Source of the DNA: Prorocentrum cordatum
Lineage: Eukaryota; Sar; Dinophyceae; Prorocentrales; Prorocentraceae
Direction of reading: 5' to 3'
DNA length: 64,000 nt
NCBI GenBank assembly: GCA_963575745.1
Contig: CAUYUJ010000148.1
Coordinates: 433,344 to 497,343 of the forward strand
How positions within the stretch are numbered: the stretch's first letter is position 1; every line of letters starts with the position of its first letter. The notes under the pieces are model-generated. The model saw only the letters and a program-made list of their open reading frames with translations. It searched no databases and was not told the DNA's origin. The translations under genes and the position numbers were made by a program. Below, in pieces: positions 1-12,060 of this stretch.

Positions 1-1019
1 ACCGAGCCCGAATCGCAGGCAGAGGCGGCGAATTGAATAGCATCAATTGGCGGCGCGCAGAGGGGGGCAAGGGGAGGGGGGCAGGCTTCTTAGAAGGAGG
101 CTGCTTCTTAGAAGGCGCCAGCCCTACATCTACACACGAGGCCCGCGCCTTCTCAGAGGCAGGGATGCTTCTAACAAGCCTTCCCCCTTCCCCCATGCCC
201 CCCTGTGCGCGTAGCCGAATAAAATCGGATCGGAGGCGGCTCCGATTGGGGTAACAGACCTGCCAGTGTCCAGAGGCCCGTGCCCATCCGGCACCTCAAT
301 ACATCACGTGGCACCGCGCAGCCCCGCTGCAGATTACGCCGGCCAACGCCGCCCTTGGCGCCAGCGTTCGCGCAAGCTCGCCACGCCTCCCGCGCCGCCA
401 CGTTCCGCCCCGCAGCGCTGGCACCTCGAGCGGATCAGACCAGTGACCAGAGGCGAGAAAGGGAAAAAGGGATGGGGATGTTGGCAGCGACCTCGAGGCC
501 ACGAGGAGGCCGTGGGCAGCAGCTCGACGGGCCTTTCCCAATCAAAGGATCACCTCGCTCGTGGTGCAAACCTCTGCACATGTGGCAAACAGACCATGCA
601 AACGGAAAAGCACAGTAAACGAACAGTGGCGGGGACAAGTGGGAGGAGAAGTGGCCTCCTCCTCCTCCTTCTCCCCCTTCCTCTTCCTCCTTCATCTCCC
701 TCCCTCATCCTTCAACCTCCTCCATCTCCTCCTCGTCTTCCTCATCTTCTTCGTCCTCCCTCGTCCTCCCCGCATCCCCCCCAGCCCTTCTTTCTCCCCA
801 GTCCAAAACCCTCCCCACCCAGCACGCTCACTCGCAGTCAAGCAATGTGATCATCATCTCCCGCCGTCCCGCTCACGCAGCTGCCGTTCCAGGTGAGGGG
901 GAAAGAGCGGGCCTAAGGTCATCCGCGCTCCCACTGCAAGAGAAGGGCGAGGAGGAGCATCAGCTGGGAGGAACGCCAGCATCAGCTTCGGGGGTGGGAT
1001 CGGAGTTGGACCCTCGACC
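1..1019. other. No gene seen; pyrimidine-rich spacer
   Basis: No convincing coding region. Positions 87-120 hold two copies of a GCTTCTTAGAAGG-like word. From about 650 to 835 the plus strand is an imperfect TCC/CTT tract. The open frames here are short and overlap on both strands. Confidence 0.6.
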
Positions 1020-1520
1020 CTGCCCCCCCATCCTCCTGCTCCTCCTCCTCCTCCTCCTCCTCCTCCTCCTCCTCCTCCTCCCCCTTTTCCTCCTCCTCCT
1101 CCTCCTCCTCCTTATCCTCCTCCTCCTCCTCTTCCTCTCCTCTACCTACTCCGCCGCCTCCGCCGCCTCCTCCCCCTCCTCCTCCTCCTCCTCCTCCTCC
1201 TCCTCCTCCTCCTCTTCCTCCTCCTCCTTCTCGTCTTCGTCCTCGTCCTCGTCCTCCTCCTCCTCCTCCTCCTCCTCCAACTCCTCCTCTTCCTCCTCCT
1301 CCTCCTCCTCCTCCTCCTCCTCCTCCTCCTCCTCCTCCTCCTCTCCTCCTCCTCCTCCTCTTCTTCCTCCTCCTCCTCCTCCTCCTCCTCTCCTCCTTCC
1401 TCCTCCTCCTCCTCATCCTCCTCCTCTTCCTCATCCGTCCTCCTCCATCCTTTTCCTCCTCCTCCTCCTCCTCCTCCTGCTGTTCCTCCCTCTCCTCCTC
1501 CTCCCCCTCCTCCTCGGTCC
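1020..1520. repeat. (TCC)n microsatellite, about 0.5 kb
   Basis: The plus strand is almost pure TCC with scattered TTC, GTC and CTC interruptions. It opens all frames on both strands and creates long poly-Ser, poly-Leu, poly-Glu and poly-Gly ORFs that are not genes. It is the longest pyrimidine block in the window and a candidate for triplex DNA. Confidence 0.97.
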
Positions 1521-2024
1521 GCGGTCCGGAACTGCAGCGGATTGTCCCAGAATCGGGGCCGCCGAAACCAGCGCGCCGCGCGCGCCGCCGCGGCGTGGCC
1601 GCAGGGCATTCACAGCGCGAGGCGGGCCCTTCTGAGCGGGCGGCATGGGGATAGCTAGCCAACTCCCCCGCCCTGTTCTGCCAGCAGGCCGGAAGCCAGC
1701 CGGAACCCAAACACGGGCGGCCCAAACACGGGCCAATCCTGACAGAACGGGCAGGGGCCAGACCAGCGCCAAACCCACGCAACCCCCCCACAAGGGCCCC
1801 CCACAACACGACAGACGACGGGGAGGACGGGCAGCCTGGCACGACCCCAAGGTCAGGGAACCCAGGGGGAGACCCCTGGCCTGGACGGAGGGCTGCGCTC
1901 CAGGCAACCCCCTGGGGAAGGGGACCGCGCGTTGGCGGCCATCCCCAGGCGCGGGAGCTTTTCGCCCCGAAGGCCCGACGGCCCCCGCCTCCGTCAGGCG
2001 AGCGCTTCTGACCCCGATACCCCG
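1521..2024. other. GC-rich spacer without a recognised gene
   Basis: GC-rich DNA between two TCC tracts. A short direct duplication of a CCAAACACGGGC word lies near 1,707-1,735. No protein family was recognised in any frame. Confidence 0.5.
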
Positions 2025-2155
2025 CCTCCTCCTCCTCCTCCTCCTCCTCCTCCTCCTCCTCCTCCTCCTCCTCCTCCCCTCCTCCTCCTCCTCCTCCTCC
2101 TCCTCCTCCCCCTTTTCCATCCTCCTCCTCCTCCTCCTCTTCCACCTCTTCCCCC
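2025..2155. repeat. (TCC)n microsatellite
   Basis: About 130 bp of TCC repeats with a CCCCT interruption, of the same composition as the larger tract 500 bp upstream. Confidence 0.95.
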
Positions 2156-2299
2156 ATTATTCTGAAGAGCTCCCCCTTGTCCCTCCACCAAGCGTTTCGG
2201 CAGGGCGGTCCAGGTACTTCGCCGGAGATTCGCGACCACTGCTGACCCTGAAACTCTAACATCGCACAAGTCTCACCGATGGAGTGAGTCTGTCTTGCA

Positions 2300-3260
2300 G
2301 CGTTGCAGCAGCTTCATGGAAGGAGGGGGGTCGTTTCCAGAAAGGAGAACACGCCTCCTTGCGCCGCGCACAATCGCAATGACACTTCACAGCAGCTTCA
2401 CGCATGGAGGGCGTTCCCTTTGTCTAAACCGGGCTCTCGCCTCAGCGCCGCCCAAGAACGAACGAACGAACGACCGTCATCGCCCGAAGGCGGCCGAGTG
2501 CTGGGCGACGGGCGCGCTGCGAAGCGCACTGGCCCTCTGAAAAGGACCCGGAAATGGCAATCACAACCTCGAAATTCAGTGCGCGAGCAGGAGGGGGGGA
2601 AGGGCAGGAGAGGCAAGAAAGGAACAGACAAGGCAGTTATGTGGAATTCAATTGAAAATCACTGGAATAAAATTGAACCAAGAGTCTCCACCAATGTCAA
2701 GGATGGAGGACGGATCCTGTTCGATCTTGGCTCACGCGCGAGCGCCACCAAGACCGATGGCAGCACTTGCGAAGATTGTAGGCGGACCCTCTTCTCAACA
2801 TTTGGTTTTCGTTTGGGACCTGTGAGATTACAGGCCAAGCACTTGAACAGATGCAACTGCTGTACGGATGAAGGATGGACCCTTTTCAAACTTGGAACTT
2901 CTAGTGTACTTCGCAGAAAACAACAAACTTGAACAAGCTCAGGAACTGCGTGCTTGGAGGGCGGCGCATTCACAAAATGGGTTTGCGATTGAAACGTCCT
3001 CGACACTCACGGCGTTGAGCGACACACCGTGCAATGATTAATAGATGGGACATTCATTTTTTCGAGCGGAAAGCTAGCTGGAAAACTGTATGGCCATATC
3101 CTTGCGCGTGCCGTATGACTCGCTGGAAGGGTGCAAGGCAGTTAGTTCTTTGTCGCAACGGGGCTCTTGCCTGCATCGCAGGCCCATGCGGCGCTGGTCG
3201 TTCAACGGAGAGTGTCCTGAAAGAGGAATGGAAGGCTTGTGGGCCATTATGATGAAGGGA
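2300..3260. repeat. Diverged tandem repeat, roughly 85-90 bp
   Basis: A loosely conserved core (ATGGAGGACGGACCCTTTTC-like, followed by aaacttgg) recurs near 2,316, 2,401, 2,703, 2,774, 2,864, 2,952 and 3,122, mostly 71-90 bp apart. Copies are poorly matched, so this is an old array. No gene was recognised. Confidence 0.45.
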
Positions 3261-3317
3261 CTTTGGACGGGAGGGTGTACTGCAGCTCTTTGATGCATGT
3301 TGGCTTTTCTCTGGTGA

Positions 3318-4260
3318 TCCTCCTCCTCCTTCCTCCTCCTTCCTTCTCCGCCCCCTCTATATTAGCGCCGAGGCCGAACGTCTACCGCTTGTCTGTCGAT
3401 GGCCTCTTGAACCTCACGTATGTCTTGCAGTTTTCCGCTTGTATTGTTGGTGGCCTCTGGTGCCTCGTGCGTGTCTGGTGTTCCTCTGCATGTTTCCTTG
3501 TCATCGCGGTCTGCCTGGAGCTGGCTCGTCGTCTGCTCTGCTCGGGCAGGGTGGCAGGCCGCCTCGGTCGACCACTCCGCCCCTCCCGATGTACAGGGTG
3601 CACTGCACCTGCGGGACGTGCACCGCACCCGCTCCACACCTTCAACAGCAGGGCGTGGCGGCACTGTGCCTCACGGAGGTGTCCGCGCCTGCTGCTGGCC
3701 CGCCGGCCAGGTCTCATTGCGCAGCCTGTGGGTGGCACTGTGCCCTCGGGAGGTGCCCGCGCGTCTCTAGATCAGGGGCCCTCGGCCCCCTGTGTCACCC
3801 TTCCGAAGAGGAGGAGGAGGAGGCCTTCTGAGGACGAGGGGGAGGAGGAGGAGGAGGAGGAGGAGGAGGAGGAGGAGGAGGAGGAGGAGACGGAGGAGAC
3901 GGAGACGCGGCGAGGCTACGTGTATATCCACAGCCCAGGGCGCCCGGCAGGCGGGCTCATCTCGACCCCCCAACTTGCACCAGGGGGTGAGGAAGCCAGA
4001 ACTGCTCCTCCTCCTCCTCCTTCTCCTCCTATTCCTCCCCCTCCTCCTCCTCCTCCTGTTTCCTCCTGCTGCTTCCTCCTTCTCCTCCTCATCCCCCCCG
4101 GGCTGTCAGGGTCGTGCACCCTGCTGCCGTGGATGGCCGATCCGATACGATCCTCCTCCGCCGCCGCCCCTTCCTCCCTCTCGGCTCCCCCCCTGCTGTT
4201 TCCACGATCCTCCCCTTCCTGCTCCTCCTCCTCCTCCTCGGACCTGCAGCTGCTGCTGCC
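3318..4260. repeat. Clustered TCC and GGA microsatellites
   Basis: Holds small TCC tracts (about 3,318-3,350, 4,005-4,100, 4,190-4,240) and one GGA tract on plus (about 3,805-3,900). The GGA and following TCC tracts lie about 100 bp apart and could pair as an inverted repeat. The GC-rich DNA at 3,400-3,790 contains no recognisable gene. Confidence 0.8.
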
Positions 4261-4440
4261 CATCATGCCGCTCCCACTCGTCTCCATGTTCGTCCCTACC
4301 TCCGAAGAAGCATGGAGCAAACCGTAGACGCTCCAGCGCAGAGTCGATGCACAAGAGAAACCGTTGGGACCTCAACGAACCGCACTCATCCTTGTACGCC
4401 TGGGCGCCCTTCTCTAAGCTCCACGCTGCGAGACTCACGA

Positions 4441-4642
4441 CGCCCGATGTCACCCTCGAGATCGCGGTCCAACCCGTGGAGAGGGGTACATCTGCGGCTC
4501 AGGGAGCGTAGCGCGGCGCACCGCTATCTCCGCGCCCGACGCGCGATGTCACCCTCGAGATCGCGGTCAAACCCGTAGCGAGGGGCAACTCTGCGGCCCA
4601 AGGACCGGAGTGCGGCGCACCGCTATCTCCGCGCCCGCTGCG
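4441..4642. repeat. Two-copy tandem repeat, about 101 bp
   Basis: The word GATGTCACCCTCGAGATCGC occurs at 4,445 and again about 101 bp later. Both copies end in a CGCACCGCTATCTCCGCGCC block. The copies are roughly 90% alike. Confidence 0.8.
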
Positions 4643-5749
4643 GGTGACCAGGGCCGCGACATCCTACCCGTCCATCTGTGTCAGGCAAGCATCCGCAGAG
4701 AGGCTGCGGCGTTCCAGCGACCCCCAAAGGCAGGAGACCGACTTGGGCACATTAGGAAGTAGGCACGCGCAGAAAATATGGGTAATGAGTGCAGGAGAAG
4801 CAGAAACCCTCGTCCTCCTCCTCCTCCATCTCCTCCTCTTCCTATTCCTCCTCCTCCTCCTCCTCACCCGAGAGGGCCCCCCCTCCTACTCCTCCTCCTC
4901 ACCCTAGCCTCGCAGCACGTGGCCTCCGGATCCTCGCAACCTCGCCTGCTCGAGAGCCGCATGCTCTGAACGAGCAGAGCTGGAGGGCCCACCTCTTCGT
5001 TAGCTGCAGCTATATTCCTGCCTCGCTCCCGCATCCCCTACTCCAGGGGGGTTGCAGAGGGTGCTCCTGGGCCAAGAACGAGGCCCCCCAACTTTCCCCG
5101 CCAGTTTGACGCTCCCGAGGCCCTCTCGGCCTCGCGAGGGGTGCTCCGGAGGCCGTCGGGGCCTTCTCGGACATCCTGCACACTGGGCCAGGGACACCTT
5201 CAGCTGCACCCGGCACACCTCCCTCCTCATCCTCCCTCGTGCCCCTTCTGTGGAAGCATCAGGCTGTCTGTGCCCACTGGTACCCGCTGCCCTGCGACCA
5301 TGTGTGCAACTTCGAGGCCGGATGAGCTGGTCGCCTCGGCGCGAATCTGGCGCCCTCGCATCGGGGGGGCGAGTCCTGGGGAAACCAGAAAGTACCGATA
5401 CCACTGGGACCTCTCCCAGTGCGTTCTGACCAGAATTTCGAGACGAATCCAGCGGTGGCGACGAGAACCTCCCAGGAGGCCTCCTCCTCCTCCTCCTGCT
5501 TCTCCTCCTCCGCCTCCTCCCCCTCCTCCTCAAGCAAAGGTAACTCGCGGTATGGGTACCTTCTCCTCCGCGCGACACTGGCGGCCTCGCCTCGGGTGGC
5601 CAGGCCCGCGGTCCTGTTAGTGACCACCCTGCTCAACAGGTCTCCTGGCGGGGCGGGCACGCCAGGAGAGAGAGAGAGAGAGAGAGAGAGCAGGGACTTT
5701 CTAGTGCGCCGCTGCAGCGCATGTCTCAGATGCAGAAAATGAGAAAGTC
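4643..5749. other. Spacer with TCC and (GA)n tracts
   Basis: No gene recognised. Contains TCC tracts at about 4,815-4,905 and 5,478-5,533 and a (GA)n dinucleotide run at about 5,667-5,693. Confidence 0.6.
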
Positions 5750-6160
5750 GGGGAATCGAGGGGTCGGGGAACCGTAGAGTCGGGGAGACGGCCAGTCGTG
5801 GAGTCGGGGAATCGGGGAGTCGTGGAGTCGAGGAGACGGCCAGTCGGGGAGTCGGGGAGTCCGGAGTCGGAGAGTCGGGGAGTCGGGGAATCGGGAGTCG
5901 GTCAGTTGGGGAGTTGGGGGGTCGGGGAGTCGGGAAGTCGGGAAGTCGGCCAGTCGGGGAGTCGGGAAGTCGGGAAGTCGGAGAGTCGGGGAGTCGGCCA
6001 GTCGGGGAGTCGGGGAGTCGGGAAGTCGGAGAGTCGGGGAATCCGGGGGTCGGGAGTCGGTCAGTTGGGGAGTCGGGGGGGTCGGGGAGACGGGGAGTCG
6101 GGGAGTCGGCCGGTCGGGGAGTCGGTGAGACGGGGAGTCGGAGAGTCGGGGAGTCGGGAA
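5750..6160. repeat. GTCGGGGA 8-9-bp minisatellite
   Basis: About 410 bp made almost wholly of GTCGGGGA, GTCGGGAA and GTCGGCCA octamers and nonamers. The minus strand reads as a Ser-Pro-Thr-Arg-Leu-Pro-Asp low-complexity ORF, a by-product of the repeat. The G-runs give many overlapping potential G-quadruplexes on plus. Confidence 0.95.
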
Positions 6161-6169
6161 ATTGGACTG

Positions 6170-7080
6170 GGCCGGGAGGCGAAGGACCGAGGGACTTCTG
6201 CGTCCACTCACGGGGGCCCCCCATACCATCTTGCTGGCTCTTGCGAGTCATAGCTAATGGGCGTTACTCGGCGCTAGATCGGCGCTGGCCCATCGATTAC
6301 CAGACGCTGATCGACGCGAATGCACGCACGAGGAGGACTTGCGAGGGCACACAAGGCCCCCCATGAGTTGCGACGGGAAAGGTGCTGAGATTGGACTGGA
6401 AAGAGAGGCGACGGACGGCAGGTCGGCGTGGGGCCCCCAACTCGGACTGCCAAGCCAGGCGGGGCGGGCCAAGACGAGCAAGTCCCGACCACGGGGGCGG
6501 ATGCCCAGGAGGCCCACGTGGTCCAGAGAGTCTGGAGCCCGCTCCAGCAACCGTCCCTCGCGAGCGGCGAAAAAACGCCACGTAGCCGCGGGTTCGCGGC
6601 CCAGGGGCCCGGTCCGCGAGAGCTCAGATACGGATGTGTCCTTCGTCCACGAGTCTCGGGCGGGGGCTAGACTAGTACAAAGCCACACCAACAATGCTCG
6701 AACGTCTTTTCCCCCCCCCGCGGCAGCCACACGACGAGGAATGCATTCCACGCGAGCCGTGCCCATCTCCGCCGCGAGGCTGCCCCGAGGCAAGCCCCCA
6801 TGCAAACAGTAATAGCCAACCGACGCGGCTCAAACCCTTGCCTCAGCCAGAAAGCTTGTTTGCCAAAACAACAACGGCAAAACATACATAGAGGACGGGG
6901 CTATTTTCCGCCACAACAAAAACTCGAGCTGGGATCCAGTTGTATTTGGACTGGGGTCCGAGGGCCAGAGCCGCACAGGACTCCAGAAGGCTTTCTGGGC
7001 GAGCAGTCTCCCAGCAACCACGCTCTGCCCAGAAACACGCCGAGACATGTCGCCGCTCAGCGGCGCAGTCGTGGGCAACG
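6170..7080. other. Spacer, no gene recognised
   Basis: GC-rich unique-looking DNA. ORFs of 150-180 codons on both strands overlap each other and show no recognisable domain. Confidence 0.5.
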
Positions 7081-7084
7081 CGCT

Positions 7085-7860
7085 AGCAATGCCACCCTGC
7101 GCTGGCCAATCGCGGCATGCAGCAGCGCGACCATGATCGCCATAACAGACTTCAACGATGCCATCATGAGCAGCGCGAGGAACTCCAGCAACGCGACAGG
7201 GAGCACTATGCTTGACGGACTCAAACGGCCCCGAGAGCAGCGCAACGAGCCCCGGCGGCATGCCCGCGGGCAGCGCAACGGATGGCTCCAGCGACCCCGT
7301 CGCGAGCAGCCAGACGAATTCCAGCAGCGCGACCGCGAACAGCTTGATGGGCCCGGACGGCACGACGGGCGGCAGCAGCAGGACAGCGAGCATCACGTCG
7401 CGCCTCAGCAGCAGCACCGCGGGCAGAAAAACGGCCTCCAGCAGCGCGGCCATGAACGGCGCGACGAATTCCAGTCGCACGAGCGCGACGAACACGACCG
7501 TGGACAGCATTCCAGACTCCAGACACGCCATTGCGAGCACCGCGACGGAGTGTAGCGGCACGACCGTGAGCCGCACGACAGACTCCAGCGGCACCGTCGC
7601 GAACATCACTGAGGCCTCCAGCAGCACGGTGGAGGGCAGCATGACGGACTCCGACGCGAGCAGCGCGACGGCCCCCAGCAGAACGACTGCGAATAGCAGT
7701 ACGGACCTCAACAGCACCGTCGTGATCAAGACGACGGTTCTCAGCAGCACGCAGCACGACAAGCGGCAGCACTCAGGACCCCAACAGCATGGAAGCGAAC
7801 GGCAGGACGAACTCTGGCAGCGACATCGAGAGTAGCTCGACGGACTGCGGCAGCACGGAT
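7085..7860. repeat. CAGCAGCGCGAC-type minisatellite
   Basis: Irregular tandem repeat around the words ACTCCAGCAGCGCGAC and AACAGCATGACGGAC, with spacings in multiples of three. It therefore stays open as a Ser/Thr/Ala-rich frame on plus (7,212-7,835) and a Val/Leu-rich frame on minus (6,830-7,762). The repeat explains both ORFs. It might once have been a coding repeat, but no family is recognised. Confidence 0.7.
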
Positions 7861-8029
7861 GTGGCCAGGATGACGGACTAGAGCAGCATCACCATGATCA
7901 GCGCAGCGGGCGCCAGCATGACGGAATCCAGCATCCACATGTCGTCGGGCTCCTGGAGAGCGGCGAACCCTTCGGGCGGGTCGGCGGTTGTCACGGGGGG
8001 CGACTGAGAAGGCTGTCGCGCGTGAGCGA

Positions 8030-8600
8030 GGGCCAGAGCAGAAGAAAAACAGCACCGTCGCTGCTCAGCGAAATGTGGATGGTGAAGCTTGAACCCGTCA
8101 TCGACATCATCTGCCGCGGCACCCCAGTCAGCCTGCGCGAGAAGGACGGGCGCGAACAGCAGCCAGCCCAGGCGCTGCTTTGCGAGATGTTGGAAATGAA
8201 GGTCACGCCCACCAGCGCTTTCTACATCGCCCCGATTATCACGCACGAGAAAGACGGGGAGCGACAGTGACAGCTGGCCCTGGCGCTGCGAAGCGAGATG
8301 TTGGCAGCGAAGCTGGACCCCACCATCAGGGAGACACCGTCGGCCACGCGGCCAAGACCTGAAAACTACAATATCCCGAGGCGCGCATGCGGAAAAGACG
8401 GACAGCGACGGGGGCCGCCGGCCCTGGCGTTGCTGAGCAAGATGTTGGGAGAGAAGCTGGAGCCCACCATCAATGAAGTCCTACAAAGCCCCGATCAGCG
8501 CGTGCGAAATGGGCGGGACGCGACAGTGGCAGCTGGCCCTGGCGCTGCTGAGCGAGATGTTGGGCCTGACACGCCGCTGCAAGAGGGAATGGGAATTGGG
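8030..8600 (+). pseudogene. Degenerate pentatricopeptide (PPR) repeat array
   Basis: Five units of about 105-140 bp each encode a PPR-like core: LLSEMWMVKLEP near 8,060, ALLCEMLEMKVTP near 8,170, ALRSEMLAAKLDP near 8,283, ALLSKMLGEKLEP near 8,422 and ALALLSEML near 8,540. Helix-B remnants (YIAPIITHEKDG, SYKAPISACEMGG) sit between them. This matches the 35-residue PPR motif as it appears in dinoflagellate proteins (LLSEM..AKLEP..ISYNA.ISACEKG, family knowledge). PPR proteins bind organellar RNA. Here the frame changes between units and a stop follows at 8,270, so the array is judged broken. No start or end of a full gene is visible. Confidence 0.75.
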
Positions 8601-9775
8601 ATTCTTTGGGGCGGGCGGGAAACAAACATATCGGGCCCCCCGGGCGCTGGGAAATTGGCCCCTGCGGCAGGCATGTCTTGACAGCCACCGGGCGCTAAAC
8701 AATACTTTGAATGCCTAAGGCCAACCAATACCGACCGGGCGGGCCATGTTCCTACGGAGGCAAGCAGCGTGCCTATATAGCCGCTCTAGACCTTAGTGAA
8801 AGGCTTCGACCAACCAGTACCGTCTGTGCCAGTCAGTCTACATATCAGTACACCGCTTGCTTTGCATTGCCACGCAAGGCCAACCAGTCTGACATGGCCA
8901 GCTTTGACACGGGGATGGCGGGATGCGTGCAAACATGGAGGAAGGCGAGGACGTGCGCGTCGACTGCCGCGAGCGTCTTGACCGCCAGAGCTAAGCTTCA
9001 AGCAAGTAGCCAATGGGCATACCAGCCCAATAATTGCTGCACTCAGCGTTCGTTCAGTTATGTTCCGACGCATTCAGCAAACAAAGATAAGTGTGCCAGG
9101 TACTCTACACAACAGAAACTGGCTTGCTTCACATTGCCAAACTAGGCCAGCAAGACCGACTTGGCCAGCCTTGATACTGGGGGGCGCGGGTTGCGACTTA
9201 GTGGATGTGAATTTAGAAGGAAGGTAGATGACCCGCGACTCGAGCTGCCAAACTAGTTATAGCAATTTGACGCCTCTTGCTCTAAACCCTCACAAGTCTC
9301 TGTGCATGAACCGCCCCTTGTCCTTGCGACCTCATGCCACCCGTGAGCGTGCACGCTGAAGGCACACTCTGGGGCTAGCAATCTGGCGTTACCGATATCA
9401 GCCAATGTGCACTGCGCAGATACAAACACTATAACTACACGCTCAGGCGCGCATGTCAGTATTACGCCGCGTTGATTACTCACGCCCCATGACGCACTCA
9501 TACGGCAACCTTACTGCTGACCGTTTTCGGCCCTTCAGCAACACAAGAAATGTTGGCAATACGTTTTGTATTATCATTGCTAGCCGGTACCAGCTGGGCC
9601 AACCTCTGCCAGCAACAGCGTGCTGCATAAGTATAGACGTGCCAGACCGCCAGACCGACTGTCAACGTAACGTGTGGGAGGGTGGTGTTCGAGATTCTGG
9701 GCGATGCGTGGATCAACTCGCAGCTATCTAAACTGAAGGGCGTGTCAGCTGATATTTTGGACTATAGTCCTCTGT
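8601..9775. other. Spacer with a dispersed 40-bp word family
   Basis: No gene recognised. A motif of the form AGGCCAnCCAGnCTGAC followed by TGGCCAGCYTTGAYACGGGG occurs near 8,876-8,915 and 9,145-9,182, and again at 21,676-21,720. This marks a dispersed repeat family in otherwise unique DNA. Confidence 0.5.
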
Positions 9776-10142
9776 GGGTCCGGTGTCCGGGATGTCCGGG
9801 GTGTCCGGGGGATGTGTCCGGGGTGTCCAGGGTGTCCGGGGTGTCCGGGGTATCCGGCGTGTCCGGGGTGTCCGGGGTGTCCGGTGTGTCCGGGGTGTCC
9901 GGGGTGTCCGGGGTGTCCGGGGGACGTGTCCGGAATGTCCGGGGTGTCCGGGAAGTCCGGGGTGTCCGGGTTGTCCGGGGTGTCCGGGGTGTCCGGGGTG
10001 TCCGGGGTGTCCGGGGTGTCCGGGGTGTCCGGGGTGTCCGGGGTGTCCGGGGTGTCTGGCGTGTCCGGCGTGTCCTGGGTGTCCGGGGTGTCCTGGGTGT
10101 CCAATTTGTCCGGGGTGTCCGGGGTGTCCGGGGTGTCCGGGA
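9776..10142. repeat. GTGTCCGGG 9-bp minisatellite
   Basis: About 40 copies of a 9-bp unit, GTGTCCGGG, with a few ATGTCC and ACGTGTCC variants. All frames are open (CPG, VSG, VRG and, on minus, TPD tripeptides). The same unit forms a second array at 21.26-21.56 kb in the same orientation. A TCC tract follows immediately. Confidence 0.97.
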
Positions 10143-10418
10143 TCTCCTCCTCCAATTCCTCTTCCTCCTTCTCCTCCTCCTCCTCCTCCTCCTCCTCTCC
10201 TCCTCCTCCTCCTCCTCCTCCTCCTCCTCTCCTCCTCCTCCTCCTCCTCCTCTTCCTCCTCTTACTCCTACTCCGAATCCTCTTCCTCCTCCTCCTCCTC
10301 CTCCTCCCTCCTCCTCCTCCTCCTCCTCCTCCTCCTCCTCCTCCTCCTCCTCCTCCTCCTCCTCCTCCTCCTCCCCCTCCTCCTCCTCCTCCTCCGCCTC
10401 CTACTCCTCCCTGCTGCC
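10143..10418. repeat. (TCC)n microsatellite
   Basis: About 275 bp of nearly pure TCC directly joined to the GTGTCCGGG array. Confidence 0.97.
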
Positions 10419-10514
10419 TCCGGGGTTTGGGTCGTCAAGCCGTTTCTTGACGGTCCCAGGGCCTGGGTCGTCGTCGTCGTCGTTCAGGGTCGGCGGCACC
10501 GGCCGTAAGGCCGT

Positions 10515-11595
10515 AAACCTTCATTCAGGGATGGGGCGTTCAGTGGGGCTGGCGGGACATTGAATGTAAGCTTCAATATGTGATGGGCCACGGTACGGGG
10601 AAACTATGTTACAACCGCCGAATTCGCGGATCGGGCGGACGGTACATGAAATACAACCGTCACTCAGCAATGGGGAGTTCAGTCGGGCGGGCGGGCGGGA
10701 CATCCAATGTAGCCTTCCCTGTGTCATGGGACAAAACTTTAGGAACATATTTCGCAACCGCCGAAGACGCCGGTCGGGCGGGCGGGATATTAAACGAAAC
10801 CTTCATTCGGGGATGGGGCGTCTGGTCGGGCGGGCGGGGCATTAAATGTAGCCTTCATGATGGGCCAAGGTAGGAGGAAACGATACTTCAACCGCCGACA
10901 ACGCGGGTCGGGCGTGCGGGATATGGAATGCAACCGCCACTGAGAAATGGCATTTTAGGGAGATCAGTCGGGCGGGCGGGCGGGACATTGAACGTAACTT
11001 TCACCATGTGATTGGACACGGCTTGATGAACATATATCGCAACCGCCGAAGACGCCGGTCGAGCGGGCGGGACATCACATGAAACCTTCACCCAGGGATT
11101 GGGCATTCAGTCGGGCGGGCGGGGCATAACATCTAACATCGGCTCTGTAACAGATAAGGCTGGGGCGGGATATATCGCCACCGCCGAGGACGCCGGTCGG
11201 GCGGGCGGGACATTAAACCAAACCTTCACTGAGGGATGGGGCGGCCGGTCGGGCGGGCGGGGCATTATATGTAACCTTCACTGTGTGATGCGCCAAAGCA
11301 AAATGAAATAATGTTACAACCGCCGAAAACGCGGGTCGGGCGGGCGGGACATTACATGAAACCTCCACTCAGGGATGGGCCGTTCGGTCGGGCGGGCGGG
11401 ACATTAAGTGCAACCTTCACTCAGGGATGGGGCGTTCGGTCGGGCGGGGGGACATTAAATGTAACCTTCACTCCGACATGGGACAAGGTTGGGAGAAATT
11501 ATCGTGGAGCCGACGGGCGGGCGGGACGTGAAATGCAACATTCACCCAGGAATGGGGAATTCAGTCGGGTGGGCGGGCGGGACCTTACATGAAGC
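10515..11595. repeat. G-rich tandem repeat, about 140 bp
   Basis: The word ACCGCCGAAGACGCCGG or a variant recurs at about 10,616, 10,759, 10,891, 11,041, 11,180 and 11,321, that is every 132-150 bp. Each unit also holds one or two GTCGGGCGGGCGGGACATTA blocks followed by AACCTTCACTCAGGGATGGG-like sequence. Several blocks have four GGG runs (for example near 10,683 and 10,972), a canonical G-quadruplex pattern. Isolated copies of the block at about 12,175-12,345 suggest the array was interrupted by the simple repeats at 11.6-12.1 kb. Confidence 0.9.
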
Positions 11596-11597
11596 CT

Positions 11598-11860
<263 letters not shown>

Positions 11861-12060
11861 GGGGGGAGGGGGGGGGGAGGGGTGAAGGGGGGGGGGGGAG
11901 GAAGGGAGGGAGGGAGGGAGGGAGGGGGGGGCAGGGAGGGGGGGGGGGAGTCCTTGGCCGGCGGCGAATAAAGGGGAGGGGGGGTCGTGACCCGCCCCGG
12001 TTTCCGGGGGGGGGGGGGGCGACCCCCCTCGCTTTCTCGGTTTTTGTTGAGGGGTGACCC
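11861..12060. repeat. Poly-G-rich block
   Basis: Runs of 8 to 14 G separated by A or AA, including a run of about 14 G near 12,007. The length of such runs is unreliable in most assemblies. Confidence 0.85.

Noticed and set aside
982-2262. 426-codon minus ORF and similar long ORFs over TCC/GGA tracts
   Set aside because: The frame stays open only because the trinucleotide repeat lacks stops; residues are poly-Glu, poly-Gly, poly-Ser or poly-Leu with no domain.
5259-6251. 330-codon Pro-rich minus ORF with SPTPRLPD repeats
   Set aside because: It is the translation of the GTCGGGGA minisatellite and its flanks.
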